From: Candidatus Nanopelagicaceae bacterium
GTDB taxonomy: Bacteria; Actinomycetota; Actinomycetes; Nanopelagicales; Nanopelagicaceae
Assembly: GCA_018882885.1 (NCBI GenBank)
Contig: VERG01000002.1
Coordinates: forward strand, 1-64,000
Reading direction: 5' to 3'
DNA: 64,000 nucleotides
This document shows, in pieces, positions 17,687-25,794 of the stretch. Under the pieces are notes generated by a model that had not been told where the DNA came from, did no database searches, and was given only the letters and a program-made list of their open reading frames with translations. A program made the translations under genes and the position numbers. Position 1 is the first letter of the stretch, and the number at the start of each line of letters is the position of its first letter.

Positions 17687-17872
17687 GTGGCATCTGTATG
17701 CGATATCTGTGGCAAAGGGCCAAGCTTCGGCAATAACGTGTCACACTCAAACCGTCGTACCCGTCGTCGTTGGAACCCAAATATCCAGCGCATTCGCACT
17801 TTGGTAAACGGTTACACGAAGCGTCAAAATGTCTGCACCTCTTGCCTTAAAGCTGGCAAGGTCGCACGCTAA
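17687..17872 (+). CDS. rpmB: 50S ribosomal protein L28
   Basis: A 61-aa ribosomal protein starting at GTG 17687 ([22 protein letters not shown]), with AAGGAG 7-8 nt upstream. It has CDIC and, at the C-terminus, CTSC ([11 protein letters not shown]). This is the zinc-ribbon four-cysteine form of L28. The central part is basic ([15 protein letters not shown]). It stands alone on the plus strand between recG (divergent) and thiL (convergent, 21 bp away), as in many actinobacteria. Confidence 0.96.
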   Translation: MASVCDICGKGPSFGNNVSHSNRRTRRRWNPNIQRIRTLVNGYTKRQNVCTSCLKAGKVAR

Positions 17873-17893
17873 TTTAAATACGCTTCACCATTA

Positions 17894-18826
17894 TCACCAT
17901 TGATGCGCATAGCCGGTTTCCTGCTCTCCAATTTCCTTGCCATCTAGGCTAACCCCAGACCCGGCAACAACTTTTCCAATTACAAAAAAGTTTTGGATTG
18001 GGTTTTTAGCGGTAACAAGCAGAATATGATCCTCGCCGCCTCGTAGCAGCCAATCCATTACATCTACCGATAAATTTCTGGCCAGCTGATCCAACTCCGC
18101 AAAACCCATTATCTTATTAAAGGCGTTGGCATCAAGAGCAAGCTGACAACCACTCGCCTCGGCAATATTTTGAGCGTCGACAAGTAGTCCATCACTTGTA
18201 TCAGTTGCACAATTAAGCGCAGAAAATGCTTGACGGTATTTCTGGTAATCAATCTCGGGTGCTCGATGTGCAGCTAATGCTTTAGAGCTTTCAGGAGATT
18301 CGGGATTTCCACGCTGCAAGAGAGTTAATCCCGCCGCCGACCAACCAGGAAGATGCGAGATTTGAATTAGATCGCCAATCTGAGCACCGGATCTTTGAAT
18401 GATGTGTTCGGTTGCGCCAACCGCAGTTATTGAAATAACTAATTTATCTGAGGTTGATAAGTCTCCACCAATTACCTTGGCACCGACTTTTCTAGCTTCA
18501 TCACAAATACCTTGCGCCAACTGTTCTAAATTTCCCATAAAAGTTTTCGGAAAACCAACTGAAACCAATAAAAATTGTGGCCATCCACCCATTGCGCAGA
18601 TATCAGCCAAGTTAGCAGCTGTAATTTTCCGGCCAATTTCGTTGGCGGAGCTCCAACTCAAGCGAAAATGAACCTCCTCAACCGCCATATCGCTAGCGAC
18701 AACCACATTTGTGCTGCCGGCAGAAAATACCGCTCCATCATCTCCATTGGGCACGACGAGGTTTGCCGGATCTGCAACTTGGTCAAAAATAGCGCGCACC
18801 CGAGCCAGTACCTCGCGCTCATTCAC
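17894..18826 (-). CDS. thiL: Thiamine-monophosphate kinase
   Basis: ThiL phosphorylates thiamine monophosphate to the active diphosphate using ATP. The 310-aa protein has the PurM-like fold signature. Key stretches are GDDGAVFSAG, the Mg-binding SDMAVEEVHFRLSWSSANEIGRKITAANLADICAMGG and VIGGDLSTSD. ATDTSDGLLVDAQNIAEASGC and RGGEDHILLVT lie in the C-terminal half. The start is GTG 18826, with AAGGA about 9 nt upstream. No other thiamine genes or TPP riboswitch are visible here. Confidence 0.95.
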   Translation of the reverse strand: MNEREVLARVRAIFDQVADPANLVVPNGDDGAVFSAGSTNVVVASDMAVEEVHFRLSWSSANEIGRKITAANLADICAMGGWPQFLLVSVGFPKTFMGNLEQLAQGICDEARKVGAKVIGGDLSTSDKLVISITAVGATEHIIQRSGAQIGDLIQISHLPGWSAAGLTLLQRGNPESPESSKALAAHRAPEIDYQKYRQAFSALNCATDTSDGLLVDAQNIAEASGCQLALDANAFNKIMGFAELDQLARNLSVDVMDWLLRGGEDHILLVTAKNPIQNFFVIGKVVAGSGVSLDGKEIGEQETGYAHQW

Positions 18827-18979
18827 CGGTGCACATCCTTTATCACGCTAGTTTAAATTCGATAATCACAATGATTTTTACAACACCACTAGCCTAATTC
18901 CAAGAGGGCAATTACGCTAAGGCGGTAGAAAAACCGTTAACCCTCAATGGTGAGGTCACTGGATGAAATGGAACGAAAA

Positions 18980-19216
18980 ATGTCGATACAGGCATACATC
19001 TTGATTCAAACCGAAGTGGGCAAAGCTGGACTGGTTACTAAAGCGGTCACCGCCATAGCTGGGGTAACAATCGCAGAAGGGGTAACTGGACCTTACGATG
19101 TAATCATGCGAGCTGAGGCCGCAAACATGGATGAGCTCGGCAAGACTGTTCTCTCAAAGATTCAAGCGATTCCCGGAATTACTAGAACGCTCACCTGTCC
19201 GGTAACCAACCTTTAG
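18980..19216 (+). CDS. Stand-alone Lrp/AsnC ligand-binding (RAM) domain protein
   Basis: A 78-aa protein with only the RAM (ACT-like) effector-binding domain of Lrp/AsnC regulators: IQAYILIQTEVGKAGLV, ITAEGVTGPYDVIMRAEAAN-type core (here IAEGVTGPYDVIMRAEAAN) and IPGITRTLTCPV. No DNA-binding helix-turn-helix is present. Such proteins form oligomers that bind amino acids; their job is unclear. I chose ATG 18980 because it begins exactly at the domain and follows GGAACG. An in-frame ATG at 18947 would add 11 residues. Its stop is 2 bp from the convergent ddl stop. Confidence 0.85.
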   Translation: MSIQAYILIQTEVGKAGLVTKAVTAIAGVTIAEGVTGPYDVIMRAEAANMDELGKTVLSKIQAIPGITRTLTCPVTNL

Positions 19217-19218
19217 AT

Positions 19219-20256
19219 TTAGCGCACTACCCCTGATTCACGCGTCAGCGCGCTTTTTATCAATTGGGTAATTAGAGCGCTATAACTCATACCGCTGGCC
19301 TGCCACAACATCGGAAAAACCGAGGAATTCGTAAAGCCGGGCATGGTGTTAACTTCATTAATCAGAAGTTCATTTTCATGAGTTAAGAAGAAATCGACCC
19401 GAGCCAACCCCTCACACCCCAAAGCTTCAAATGCGGTTACCGCTGCTTCGCGAATCTGATTGGTGATTTTCTCTGGAATATTTGCCGGCACTTCAAAGCT
19501 GGTAGAGCCATCTAAGTATTTAGCTTCAAAATCATAAAACTCATGCGGCTCATGAACCCTTATCTCACCGATTATGGAAGCGGTAGCTTTGCCATCGATC
19601 TCCAACACAGCACATTCAACTTCGCGACCGTTAATGGCGACTTCGACAAGGGCTTTTGGATCATGCAAATGTGCTGCCTCAACTGCTGTTGCAATCTCGC
19701 TTTCCGACTTAACCTTTGTGGTGCCGCGGCTTGAACCACTTCTGGCAGGTTTTACAAATAATGGAAATCCGAGCGCGGAAATTTTGGCAATCTCGAGCGC
19801 CTGATTTTGCACCCAATCTCTTTTGTGAACCGTTAAGCCATCAGCAACCTTTAAACCAAAATCTGCGTAGATTGGTTTGGCAAAGGTTTTATCCATAGCT
19901 ACAGAAGAGGCCAGTACACCTGAGCCAACATAAGGCAGGTTCATCATTTCAAATAAACCTTGGATTGTTCCATCCTCACCATAAGGGCCGTGAAGTAAAG
20001 GAAAAGCCAGATCAACTTTAACCTCCGACCAGGATATTTCAGCCGCAGATTCCGGAACTACCGGCAACCCATCTTCATCCTTAGCAAAATCATCGGCGGA
20101 GTTGAGTTTTACCCATTTTCCCGATGAGGTAATTCCAATCAATATTGGTTCAAATAACTCTCTATCAATGGCGGCTAGAACGCCACGGGCTGATATGCAA
20201 GAGATTTGATGCTCGCTACTTCTGCCTCCACAGATGATTGCAACACGTTTTTTCAT
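19219..20256 (-). CDS. ddl: D-alanine--D-alanine ligase
   Basis: Ddl makes the D-Ala-D-Ala dipeptide of peptidoglycan with ATP. The 345-aa protein has the N-terminal CGGRSSEHQISCISARGV motif, LLHGPYGEDGTIQGLFEMMNLPYVGSGV, the ATP-grasp segment FVKPARSGSSRGTTKV, and the C-terminal metal and substrate residues RVDFFLTHENELLINEVNTMPGFT. It overlaps gpsA by 4 bp (ATGA at 20253-20256), so they are translated together. Confidence 0.97.
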   Translation of the reverse strand: MKKRVAIICGGRSSEHQISCISARGVLAAIDRELFEPILIGITSSGKWVKLNSADDFAKDEDGLPVVPESAAEISWSEVKVDLAFPLLHGPYGEDGTIQGLFEMMNLPYVGSGVLASSVAMDKTFAKPIYADFGLKVADGLTVHKRDWVQNQALEIAKISALGFPLFVKPARSGSSRGTTKVKSESEIATAVEAAHLHDPKALVEVAINGREVECAVLEIDGKATASIIGEIRVHEPHEFYDFEAKYLDGSTSFEVPANIPEKITNQIREAAVTAFEALGCEGLARVDFFLTHENELLINEVNTMPGFTNSSVFPMLWQASGMSYSALITQLIKSALTRESGVVR

Positions 20257-21257
20257 TCGTGATCAATCTCCGCTCCAGTTTGAATTTGCATCAGGGATCT
20301 AATTGCTTGTTCAGGCGTAATGTTATTACTAACCACCTCATAAACCGCCTCCATAATTGGAGCTTCCACCCCTACTAAATGCGCGAGATCCACTACCGCT
20401 TTGGCAGTTGAAACACCTTCGACGGTCGAAGAAACATCTGCCCGGGCGCTTTGCATAGAACCTGTTCGGCCCAAAGCCTCACCAAAAGATCTATTTCTGG
20501 ATAAAGGAGAGCCGCAGGTTGCGAGTAAATCTCCCACTCCGGCAAGTCCGACAAAGGTCAATGGCATCGCTCCCCGCGCCATACCTAAACGAGTTACCTC
20601 ATTCAAGCCTCTGGTTATTACAAGTGATTGGGTGTTCTCTCCAAACCCCATTCCAATAGACATTCCAACAGCAAGGGCTATCACATTTTTCGCCGCGCCA
20701 GCCAGCTCGCAACCAATGACATCATTTGAGGTGTAGACCCGAAAATAAGAAGTGTTAAATGCTTGAGCAACTAACTCTGATAACTCTTGGGACACGGAGG
20801 CAGCAACTGCTCCAGCGGGCTGACGCAAAACTACTTCTCGAGCCAAGTTCGGCCCAGTAATTATCGCTAACTTTTCCTCTGGTATCTCCAAAACCTGCTG
20901 TATTACCTCTGTCATGCGCAGTTGAGTGGAGACCTCAATTCCTTTTAAAGATGAAACTATTGGAGTATCTTTTTTAAACAAAGATTTCCATTTCTGCAAA
21001 TTCTCTCTTAAGGATTGAGCCGGAACCGCTAAGACCAACATTTGTGCCTGTTGCAAAGCCTCAGAGATATCATCTGTTGCCTTTAGATTTTGCGGTAATA
21101 CAACTCCCGGCAGCGAAGTGGTGTTTGTGTGTCGAGAGTTGATCTCATCGACAACGTTGGAGTTCCTCCCCCAAATAAGAACTTCATTTCCAGCATCGCA
21201 GAGTATTTGAGCTAATGCGGTACCCCACTGCCCGGTACCCAGAACTGAAATCTTCAT
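20253..21257 (-). CDS. gpsA: NAD(P)-dependent glycerol-3-phosphate dehydrogenase
   Basis: GpsA reduces dihydroxyacetone phosphate to sn-glycerol-3-phosphate for phospholipids. The protein has 334 aa. The dinucleotide-binding motif is VLGTGQWGTALAQ (about 5-17). Then come SSLKGIE, ITGPNLAREV, the catalytic-lysine helix ELAGAAKNVIALAVGM, and GLAGVGDLLATCGSPLSRNR. It overlaps plsC as TAATG and ddl as ATGA. The plsC-gpsA pair supplies and then uses glycerol-3-phosphate for lipid synthesis. Confidence 0.97.
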   Translation of the reverse strand: MKISVLGTGQWGTALAQILCDAGNEVLIWGRNSNVVDEINSRHTNTTSLPGVVLPQNLKATDDISEALQQAQMLVLAVPAQSLRENLQKWKSLFKKDTPIVSSLKGIEVSTQLRMTEVIQQVLEIPEEKLAIITGPNLAREVVLRQPAGAVAASVSQELSELVAQAFNTSYFRVYTSNDVIGCELAGAAKNVIALAVGMSIGMGFGENTQSLVITRGLNEVTRLGMARGAMPLTFVGLAGVGDLLATCGSPLSRNRSFGEALGRTGSMQSARADVSSTVEGVSTAKAVVDLAHLVGVEAPIMEAVYEVVSNNITPEQAIRSLMQIQTGAEIDHE

Positions 21258-22048
21258 TAACGCCTCTTGCGGGCTTTCTTATAATTTCCAATTCGCGGCA
21301 AATCAGATTTCTTAGGATCAAAGCGAACAGCAGGTGCTTTCTCTCCCCGCAATTTTTCTAATAGTTTTGTAATTTCATCCATGACGTAATCGGCAACCTC
21401 TTCAACCGCCACTGGGTCATTCTCTTTACCCTTCCAATGCTCTAGATTGAGTGGCTCCCCCATTAATACCGAAACCTTTGTGCGGGGAAATACCTTTAAT
21501 TTCTTCCCGTAAGGTGGCAGAACCTTTTCTGGCCCCCAGGATGCACAGGGATAAATTGGGGCTCCGGTGATTAACGCCAGGCGCGCCACTCCAGTCTTAC
21601 CCCGCATCGGCCAAAGATTTTCATCTCGTGTCAAAGTTCCCTCTGGATAAACACCAAGTAGGTGCCCTGCTTTCAAAACTGCAATCGCATGTTCTAATCC
21701 CTTGATTGCATCCTTGCTTTCTCTAGAAACCGGAATCTGTCCCGCACCTCTAATTACCTTGCCAATTAATGGGATCTTAAATACCGACTCTTTGCCCAAG
21801 TAGCGTGGCGCGCGGCCATTGTTGTAGAGAAAGTGAGTAAAGGTCAGCGGATCTACATAAGAGAGATGATTGCATACAACAATTGCGGCGCCGGATTTTG
21901 GCAAATTACTCGCGCCACGCCAGTCTCTTTTAATTATCAAATTCAGAATGGGGCGCAAGACTCCAGCGCCAAAACGAAACCAACCATTGGTGCCAAGAGG
22001 ATTTCCGGTTGGCGGATCATATGAAATCCGAATTTCTGAAGCCGTCAT
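21257..22048 (-). CDS. plsC: 1-acyl-sn-glycerol-3-phosphate acyltransferase (PlsC family)
   Basis: A 263-aa acyltransferase of the LPLAT family that probably converts lysophosphatidate to phosphatidate. Motif I is CNHLSYVDPL (HX4D), and VYPEGTLTRDENLWPMRGKTGVARLA carries the FPEGT-like motif III. A hydrophobic N-terminal stretch near GVLRPILNLIIK may dip into the membrane. The C-terminus is basic (KKARKRR). I start at ATG 22048. A longer frame to 22081 would begin inside the hup terminator hairpin. TACGCT ends 6 nt before this ATG, consistent with a leaderless mRNA. Confidence 0.88.
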   Translation of the reverse strand: MTASEIRISYDPPTGNPLGTNGWFRFGAGVLRPILNLIIKRDWRGASNLPKSGAAIVVCNHLSYVDPLTFTHFLYNNGRAPRYLGKESVFKIPLIGKVIRGAGQIPVSRESKDAIKGLEHAIAVLKAGHLLGVYPEGTLTRDENLWPMRGKTGVARLALITGAPIYPCASWGPEKVLPPYGKKLKVFPRTKVSVLMGEPLNLEHWKGKENDPVAVEEVADYVMDEITKLLEKLRGEKAPAVRFDPKKSDLPRIGNYKKARKRR

Positions 22049-22060
22049 AGTGGAAGCGTA
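22049..22060 (-). promoter_or_regulatory. Candidate leaderless promoter (-10 TACGCT) of plsC
   Basis: TACGCT (22060-22055), TCCACT, then ATG at 22048. It lies just downstream of the hup terminator, so plsC-gpsA-ddl needs a promoter here. Confidence 0.4.
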
Positions 22061-22071
22061 GGGCAGAAAAA

Positions 22072-22101
22072 TAAGGGCCACGCTTGATTGCGTGGCCCTT
22101 A
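22072..22101. terminator. Strong rho-independent terminator after hup
   Basis: A perfect 12-bp stem: TAAGGGCCACGC, loop ttgatt, GCGTGGCCCTTA. Read leftward it is followed by TTTTTC, so it ends the hup transcript. It is the strongest hairpin in the window along with 60323-60356. Confidence 0.93.
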
Positions 22102-22113
22102 CTAATCAGTAAT

Positions 22114-22533
22114 TTATTTCTTCTTGCCCTTTTTAGCTGACTTCTTAGCTGCCTTCTTAGGAGCCTTCTTTGCAGCCTTCTTTACAACCTTCTTGGCCGC
22201 CTTTTTGGCTACAGGCTTAGCAACTACGACTGGCTTTGGAGCTGGACCCAACTTACGTGCGCCAGAAACAACTTCCTTGAGCGCCTTAGCTGGGAGGAAG
22301 CGAACCTTCTTGCTCGCTTTGATTTGAATGGTCTCGCCGGTGAAAGGGTTACGACCCTTACGAGCCTTGCGATCTACCTTCTTAAACTTTCCAAAATCGT
22401 TGATGGTTACATCTTCGCCCTTTTGGATATTGCGCACGATGGAATCGAAAACGATTTCTACAGCGTGGCCTGCCTCTTTCTTGCTTCCGTTGAAGTGTGG
22501 TGCCAACGAAGCAATGAACTGGGTCTTGTTCAT
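22114..22533 (-). CDS. hup: HU DNA-binding protein with Lys/Ala-rich tail
   Basis: The 139-aa protein has an HU/IHF core of about 90 residues (MNKTQFIASLAPHF to ALKEVVSGA, with the DNA-binding arm GRNPFTGETIQIKASKKVRF). A tail of about 45 residues is built from Ala-Lys-Lys repeats (for example AKKAAKKVVKKAAKK). This two-domain form is typical of actinobacterial HupB; the tail resembles histone H1 and binds DNA non-specifically. GGGGA lies 5 nt before the ATG. It has its own terminator and a palindrome-rich upstream region. Confidence 0.96.
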   Translation of the reverse strand: MNKTQFIASLAPHFNGSKKEAGHAVEIVFDSIVRNIQKGEDVTINDFGKFKKVDRKARKGRNPFTGETIQIKASKKVRFLPAKALKEVVSGARKLGPAPKPVVVAKPVAKKAAKKVVKKAAKKAPKKAAKKSAKKGKKK

Positions 22534-22545
22534 TTAATCCCCTTA

Positions 22546-22684
22546 TTTACGCGTAAAGTTAAGCGTTTGCTTAACCTGTCGAGAAATTTACGCATATAAA
22601 TCAAGGTTTTCCCGCATCACCCTCGGTGTGTCGCAACAATTCACAAATAACCAATTAAGAAAAATGCTGATTTTTATGCGTAAA
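22546..22684. promoter_or_regulatory. Palindrome array upstream of hup
   Basis: Three elements sit between hup and leuD. TTTACGCGTAAA (22546-22557) is a perfect 12-bp palindrome. GTTAAGC-gttt-GCTTAAC (22558-22575) directly abuts it. TTTACGCATA (22587-22596) recurs as its reverse complement TATGCGTAAA (22675-22684). The shared TTTACGC core suggests binding sites for one protein controlling hup. No protein is identified. Confidence 0.45.
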
Positions 22685-22701
22685 AAACCCTCAATTAGAG
22701 G
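22682..22701 (-). terminator. Weak terminator after leuD
   Basis: Read leftward: CCTC-taatt-GAGG then GTTTTTT. The short stem and T run lie 36 bp past the leuD stop. It overlaps the TATGCGTAAA motif of the hup array. Confidence 0.45.
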
Positions 22702-22736
22702 TTGAGAGTCGGAGAAAAACTCTACTTATGACAAGG

Positions 22737-23336
22737 TTATGAGAGAACAGGCAGCGTTTTTGGCTTAAATTTCGCTCTTTTTTCCTCAAAATTCTCAACC
22801 GCATCAAGATTTCTCATGGTTAAGCCGATGTCATCCAACCCTTCCATCAATCTCCAGCGCGTGTAATCATCTAAATCAAAGCCAATTTCGCGATCTTTGT
22901 AAGAAACGCTCTTCTTCTCTAGATCTACCGCAATCTGCATCGCTGGATCCTGCTCAATCGCGCTCCAAAGGGCCTCAATCTCCCCTTGCGGCAGAATCAC
23001 AGTCAGAAGGCCGCCTTTTAACGAGTTGCCGCGAAAGATATCGGCAAATCTGCTGGAAATAACTACTTTAAAACCATAGTTTTGGAGCGCCCAAACCGCA
23101 TGCTCTCTGGATGAGCCGGTACCAAAATCAATCCCCGCAACCAAGATGCTCGCCTTTGCGTATTCGGGCTTATTCAAAACAAACTCCGGATCATTTCGCC
23201 AGGCAGCGAAAAGCCCATCTTCAAAGCCAGATCTAGTTACTCTCTTGAGATACACCGCAGGAATAATTTGATCGGTATCAACATTGCTGCGACGAAGTGG
23301 AATGCCAGTTCCAGTGTGTGAAATAAATTTTTCCAT
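22737..23336 (-). CDS. leuD: 3-isopropylmalate dehydratase, small subunit
   Basis: LeuD with LeuC isomerises 2-isopropylmalate to 3-isopropylmalate in leucine synthesis. The 199-aa swivel subunit has the motifs [63 protein letters not shown]. The length is normal. It starts 9 bp after leuC and is followed by a weak terminator before hup, the same neighbourhood as in mycobacteria. Confidence 0.97.
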   Translation of the reverse strand: MEKFISHTGTGIPLRRSNVDTDQIIPAVYLKRVTRSGFEDGLFAAWRNDPEFVLNKPEYAKASILVAGIDFGTGSSREHAVWALQNYGFKVVISSRFADIFRGNSLKGGLLTVILPQGEIEALWSAIEQDPAMQIAVDLEKKSVSYKDREIGFDLDDYTRWRLMEGLDDIGLTMRNLDAVENFEEKRAKFKPKTLPVLS

Positions 23337-23345
23337 TTTTAACTC

Positions 23346-24743
23346 CTAAAGATCCGCCGGTGAAGAAAGGGTTCCACGTATAGCTGTCGCCGCTGCAACC
23401 AATGGGCTCACCAAATGGGTTCTGCCGCCTTTGCCCTGGCGACCTTCAAAGTTTCTATTGCTGGTGGAGGCAGATCGCTCACCTGGTTTTAATTGATCTG
23501 GGTTCATGCCAAGACACATGGAACATCCCGCACTTCGCCACTCTGCCCCTGCAGCGAGAAATATCTGATCAAGCCCCTCGGACTCAGCTTGTAGTCGAAC
23601 TCTTGCCGATCCTGGAACAACCATCATCCTGGTATTTTCCGCAACCTTTTTGCCTTTAATGATTGCAGCAGCTGCTCGCAAATCTTCGATGCGCCCATTG
23701 GTACAGGAGCCAAGAAAAACAGTGTCCACCTTTATCTTTTTCATGGGGGTGCCGGCATCAAGATCCATGTACTCCAGTGCGCGCTGAGCAGCGGTGCGCT
23801 CTTCAGGATCATCGAAGCTCTCTGGATTAGGCACCGTTTCATTTAGCGGCACACCCTGTCCAGGATTTGTTCCCCAAGTTACAAAGGGAGAGAGTTCATC
23901 TGCATTCAAATAGATCTCTTTATCAAATTTGGCATCATCATCACTTTTCAGCGTTTTCCAGTACTCAACTGCAGCATCCCAATCTGCTCCAGTTGGTGCA
24001 TGTGGGCGCCCCTGTATGTAATCAAAGGTCGTTTGATCTGGGGCAATCAAACCTGCCCGAGCTCCTGCTTCGATCGACATATTGCAGATCGTCATGCGAG
24101 CTTCCATGGAGAGGGCTCTGATGGCGCTACCGCGATACTCCAATACATAACCCTGTCCGCCACCGGTGCTTATTTTTGCGATGATGGCCAAAATGATGTC
24201 TTTACTTGTAACGCCAGGCTTCAAACTTCCCTCAACATTTATCGCCATAGTCTTTGGTTTTGCTAATGGCAGAGTTTGGGTAGCCAAGACATGTTCTACC
24301 TCGCTGGTGCCGATGCCAAATGCCAAGGCACCAAATGCTCCATGAGTTGAGGTGTGTGAATCTCCGCAAACAATGGTCATACCTGGCTGAGTTAATCCGA
24401 GCTGCGGTCCAACCACATGCACAATTCCTTGCTCTACATCGCCAAGGGAGTGAATTCGAACCCCAAACTCTTGGCAGTTTTTACGCAAGGTATCAACCTG
24501 CAATCTGGAAACCGGATCAGCGATTGGTTTATCGATATCCAAAGTTGGAACATTGTGATCTTCAGTCGCCAAAGTCAGATCGGGACGACGCACTTTTCTG
24601 CCCGATAAACGCAGCCCATCAAATGCTTGTGGACTGGTTACCTCGTGAATTAAATGCAGATCGATATACAAAAGATCTGGCTCTCCGGCGTTGCGCCGTA
24701 CGACATGATCTTCCCAAACCTTTTCGGCGAGCGTCTTTCCCAT
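23346..24743 (-). CDS. leuC: 3-isopropylmalate dehydratase, large subunit
   Basis: This 465-aa aconitase-family subunit holds a [4Fe-4S] cluster. The three ligand cysteines are visible in GSCTNGR and, further on, CSMCLGMN. Other signatures are [49 protein letters not shown] and [20 protein letters not shown]. It is divergent from an IclR regulator across a 58-bp gap that contains an inverted repeat, so that regulator probably controls leuCD. Confidence 0.97.
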   Translation of the reverse strand: MGKTLAEKVWEDHVVRRNAGEPDLLYIDLHLIHEVTSPQAFDGLRLSGRKVRRPDLTLATEDHNVPTLDIDKPIADPVSRLQVDTLRKNCQEFGVRIHSLGDVEQGIVHVVGPQLGLTQPGMTIVCGDSHTSTHGAFGALAFGIGTSEVEHVLATQTLPLAKPKTMAINVEGSLKPGVTSKDIILAIIAKISTGGGQGYVLEYRGSAIRALSMEARMTICNMSIEAGARAGLIAPDQTTFDYIQGRPHAPTGADWDAAVEYWKTLKSDDDAKFDKEIYLNADELSPFVTWGTNPGQGVPLNETVPNPESFDDPEERTAAQRALEYMDLDAGTPMKKIKVDTVFLGSCTNGRIEDLRAAAAIIKGKKVAENTRMMVVPGSARVRLQAESEGLDQIFLAAGAEWRSAGCSMCLGMNPDQLKPGERSASTSNRNFEGRQGKGGRTHLVSPLVAAATAIRGTLSSPADL

Positions 24744-24771
24744 TGCTTTTCATTACCCCTTATAGCTTGCT

Positions 24772-24786
24772 TCTCACATGATGAGA
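24772..24786. promoter_or_regulatory. Candidate operator in the leuC/iclR gap
   Basis: TCTCA-catga-TGAGA is a perfect 5-bp-arm inverted repeat midway between leuC and the divergent IclR-family gene, next to the minus-strand TATAAG box of leuC. Known NdgR/AreB-type regulators bind such gaps. The link here is inferred from position. Confidence 0.45.
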
Positions 24787-24801
24787 TGGCAGTATTAGAT
24801 T

Positions 24802-25521
24802 ATGGACAGAAAGAATAGCGGAGTCGGCGTTCTAGATAAAGCCGTAAGAATCCTAGGTGTATTGGAATCCGGACCACATTCGCTCTCCGAGTTGGTTGCG
24901 GCTACAAAGATTGCCCGTCCAACAGCGCACCGTCTTGCGGTTGCTTTAGAACATCATCGCCTTGTTGCCCGCGATCTCAATGGTCGTTTCATTTTGGGGC
25001 CTCGCGCAGCCGAACTCGCTGCCTCTGCTGGAGAGGATCGCTTGCTGGCCGCAGCGGCTCCAGCTCTTACCGCTTTGCGAGATGCAACAGGAGAAAGCGC
25101 ACAGCTTTATCGCAGACAAGGTGATATGAGAATCTGTGTTGCAGCAGCTGAAAGACTCTCTGGTTTACGCGACTCCGTTCCAGTTGGAGCCGCCTTAACA
25201 ATGAACGCTGGATCTGCCGCCCAAGTACTTTTAGCTTGGGAGGATGCTGACAAGTTACATAGAGCCTTGACCAATGCCAGATTTAACGCTGCTGCATTAT
25301 CTGCTGTTCGTCGCCGTGGATGGGCACAAAGTGTTGGAGAACGTGAACCAGGTGTTGCATCGGTATCCGCGCCCGTGCGCGGTCCCAATAATCGAGTAAT
25401 CGCGGCGGTAAGTATTAGTGGACCCATTGAAAGATTAGGAAGACAGCCAGGGCGGGTACATGCTGCTGCTGTAGTTGCAACTGCAACAAAGTTAAGTGAG
25501 TTTATTGCCAAGAAAAATTAA
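24802..25521 (+). CDS. IclR-family regulator (NdgR-like) of leuCD
   Basis: The 239-aa protein has an N-terminal winged helix-turn-helix (GVGVLDKAVRILGVLESGPHSLSELVAATKIARPTAHRLAVALEHHRLV). An IclR effector domain follows, with GLRDSVPVGAALTMNAGSAAQVLLAW and the RRRGWAQSVGEREPGVASVSAPV segment. Divergence from leuCD is the hallmark of actinobacterial NdgR/Rv2989-type regulators of leucine and amino-acid metabolism. The C-terminus converges on the tRNA-Glu gene. The ligand is unknown. Confidence 0.88.
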   Translation: MDRKNSGVGVLDKAVRILGVLESGPHSLSELVAATKIARPTAHRLAVALEHHRLVARDLNGRFILGPRAAELAASAGEDRLLAAAAPALTALRDATGESAQLYRRQGDMRICVAAAERLSGLRDSVPVGAALTMNAGSAAQVLLAWEDADKLHRALTNARFNAAALSAVRRRGWAQSVGEREPGVASVSAPVRGPNNRVIAAVSISGPIERLGRQPGRVHAAAVVATATKLSEFIAKKN

Positions 25522-25538
25522 TCAAAAAATAACGAGTC

Positions 25539-25614
25539 TGGCAGCCCCGAAGGGATTCGAACCCTCGTAGCTGGCTTGAGAAGCCAGAGTCCTAGGCCGC
25601 TAGACGACGGGGCC
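25539..25614 (-). tRNA. tRNA-Glu (CTC anticodon)
   Basis: The reverse strand folds as a cloverleaf. The acceptor is GGCCCCG with CGGGGCT (G1-T72 wobble), and the discriminator G is followed by an encoded CCA. The anticodon arm CTGGC-TTCTCAA-GCCAG gives CTC, reading GAG. The T arm contains GGTTCGAATCC. It lies near tRNA-Gln and gltX, so the synthetase and its substrates are clustered. Confidence 0.94.
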
Positions 25615-25664
25615 AGATCTCGTTTTTATTTCTTTATTATTTAATTCTATTAAGTTGTACCGCG

Positions 25665-25736
25665 CTGGGGTACCAGGACTCGAACCTAGACAAGCTGAAC
25701 CAGAATCAGCTGGGCTGCCAATTACCCCATACCCCA
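25665..25736 (-). tRNA. tRNA-Gln (CTG anticodon)
   Basis: The cloverleaf on the reverse strand has acceptor TGGGGTA/TACCCCA with discriminator G and no encoded CCA. The anticodon arm is AGCTGA-TTCTGGT-TCAGCT, giving CTG, which reads CAG. The T arm has GGTTCGAGTCC. It lies 58 bp past gltX on the same strand. In bacteria without GlnRS this tRNA is first charged with Glu by GltX and then amidated by GatCAB; that is inference here. Confidence 0.92.
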
Positions 25737-25794
25737 AGGTCACAGCCTTTTTGGGCTTGCGACAAGAGGCAAAGAATACCAGCGAAAAATTAGG

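Noticed and set aside
17894-18826. TPP riboswitch for thiL
   Set aside because: The region upstream of thiL (18827-18979) shows no THI-box-like sequence; thiL is usually not riboswitch-controlled.
22049-22081. Longer plsC start at 22081
   Set aside because: It lies inside the hup terminator hairpin; the ATG at 22048 with a -10 box 6 nt upstream fits better.
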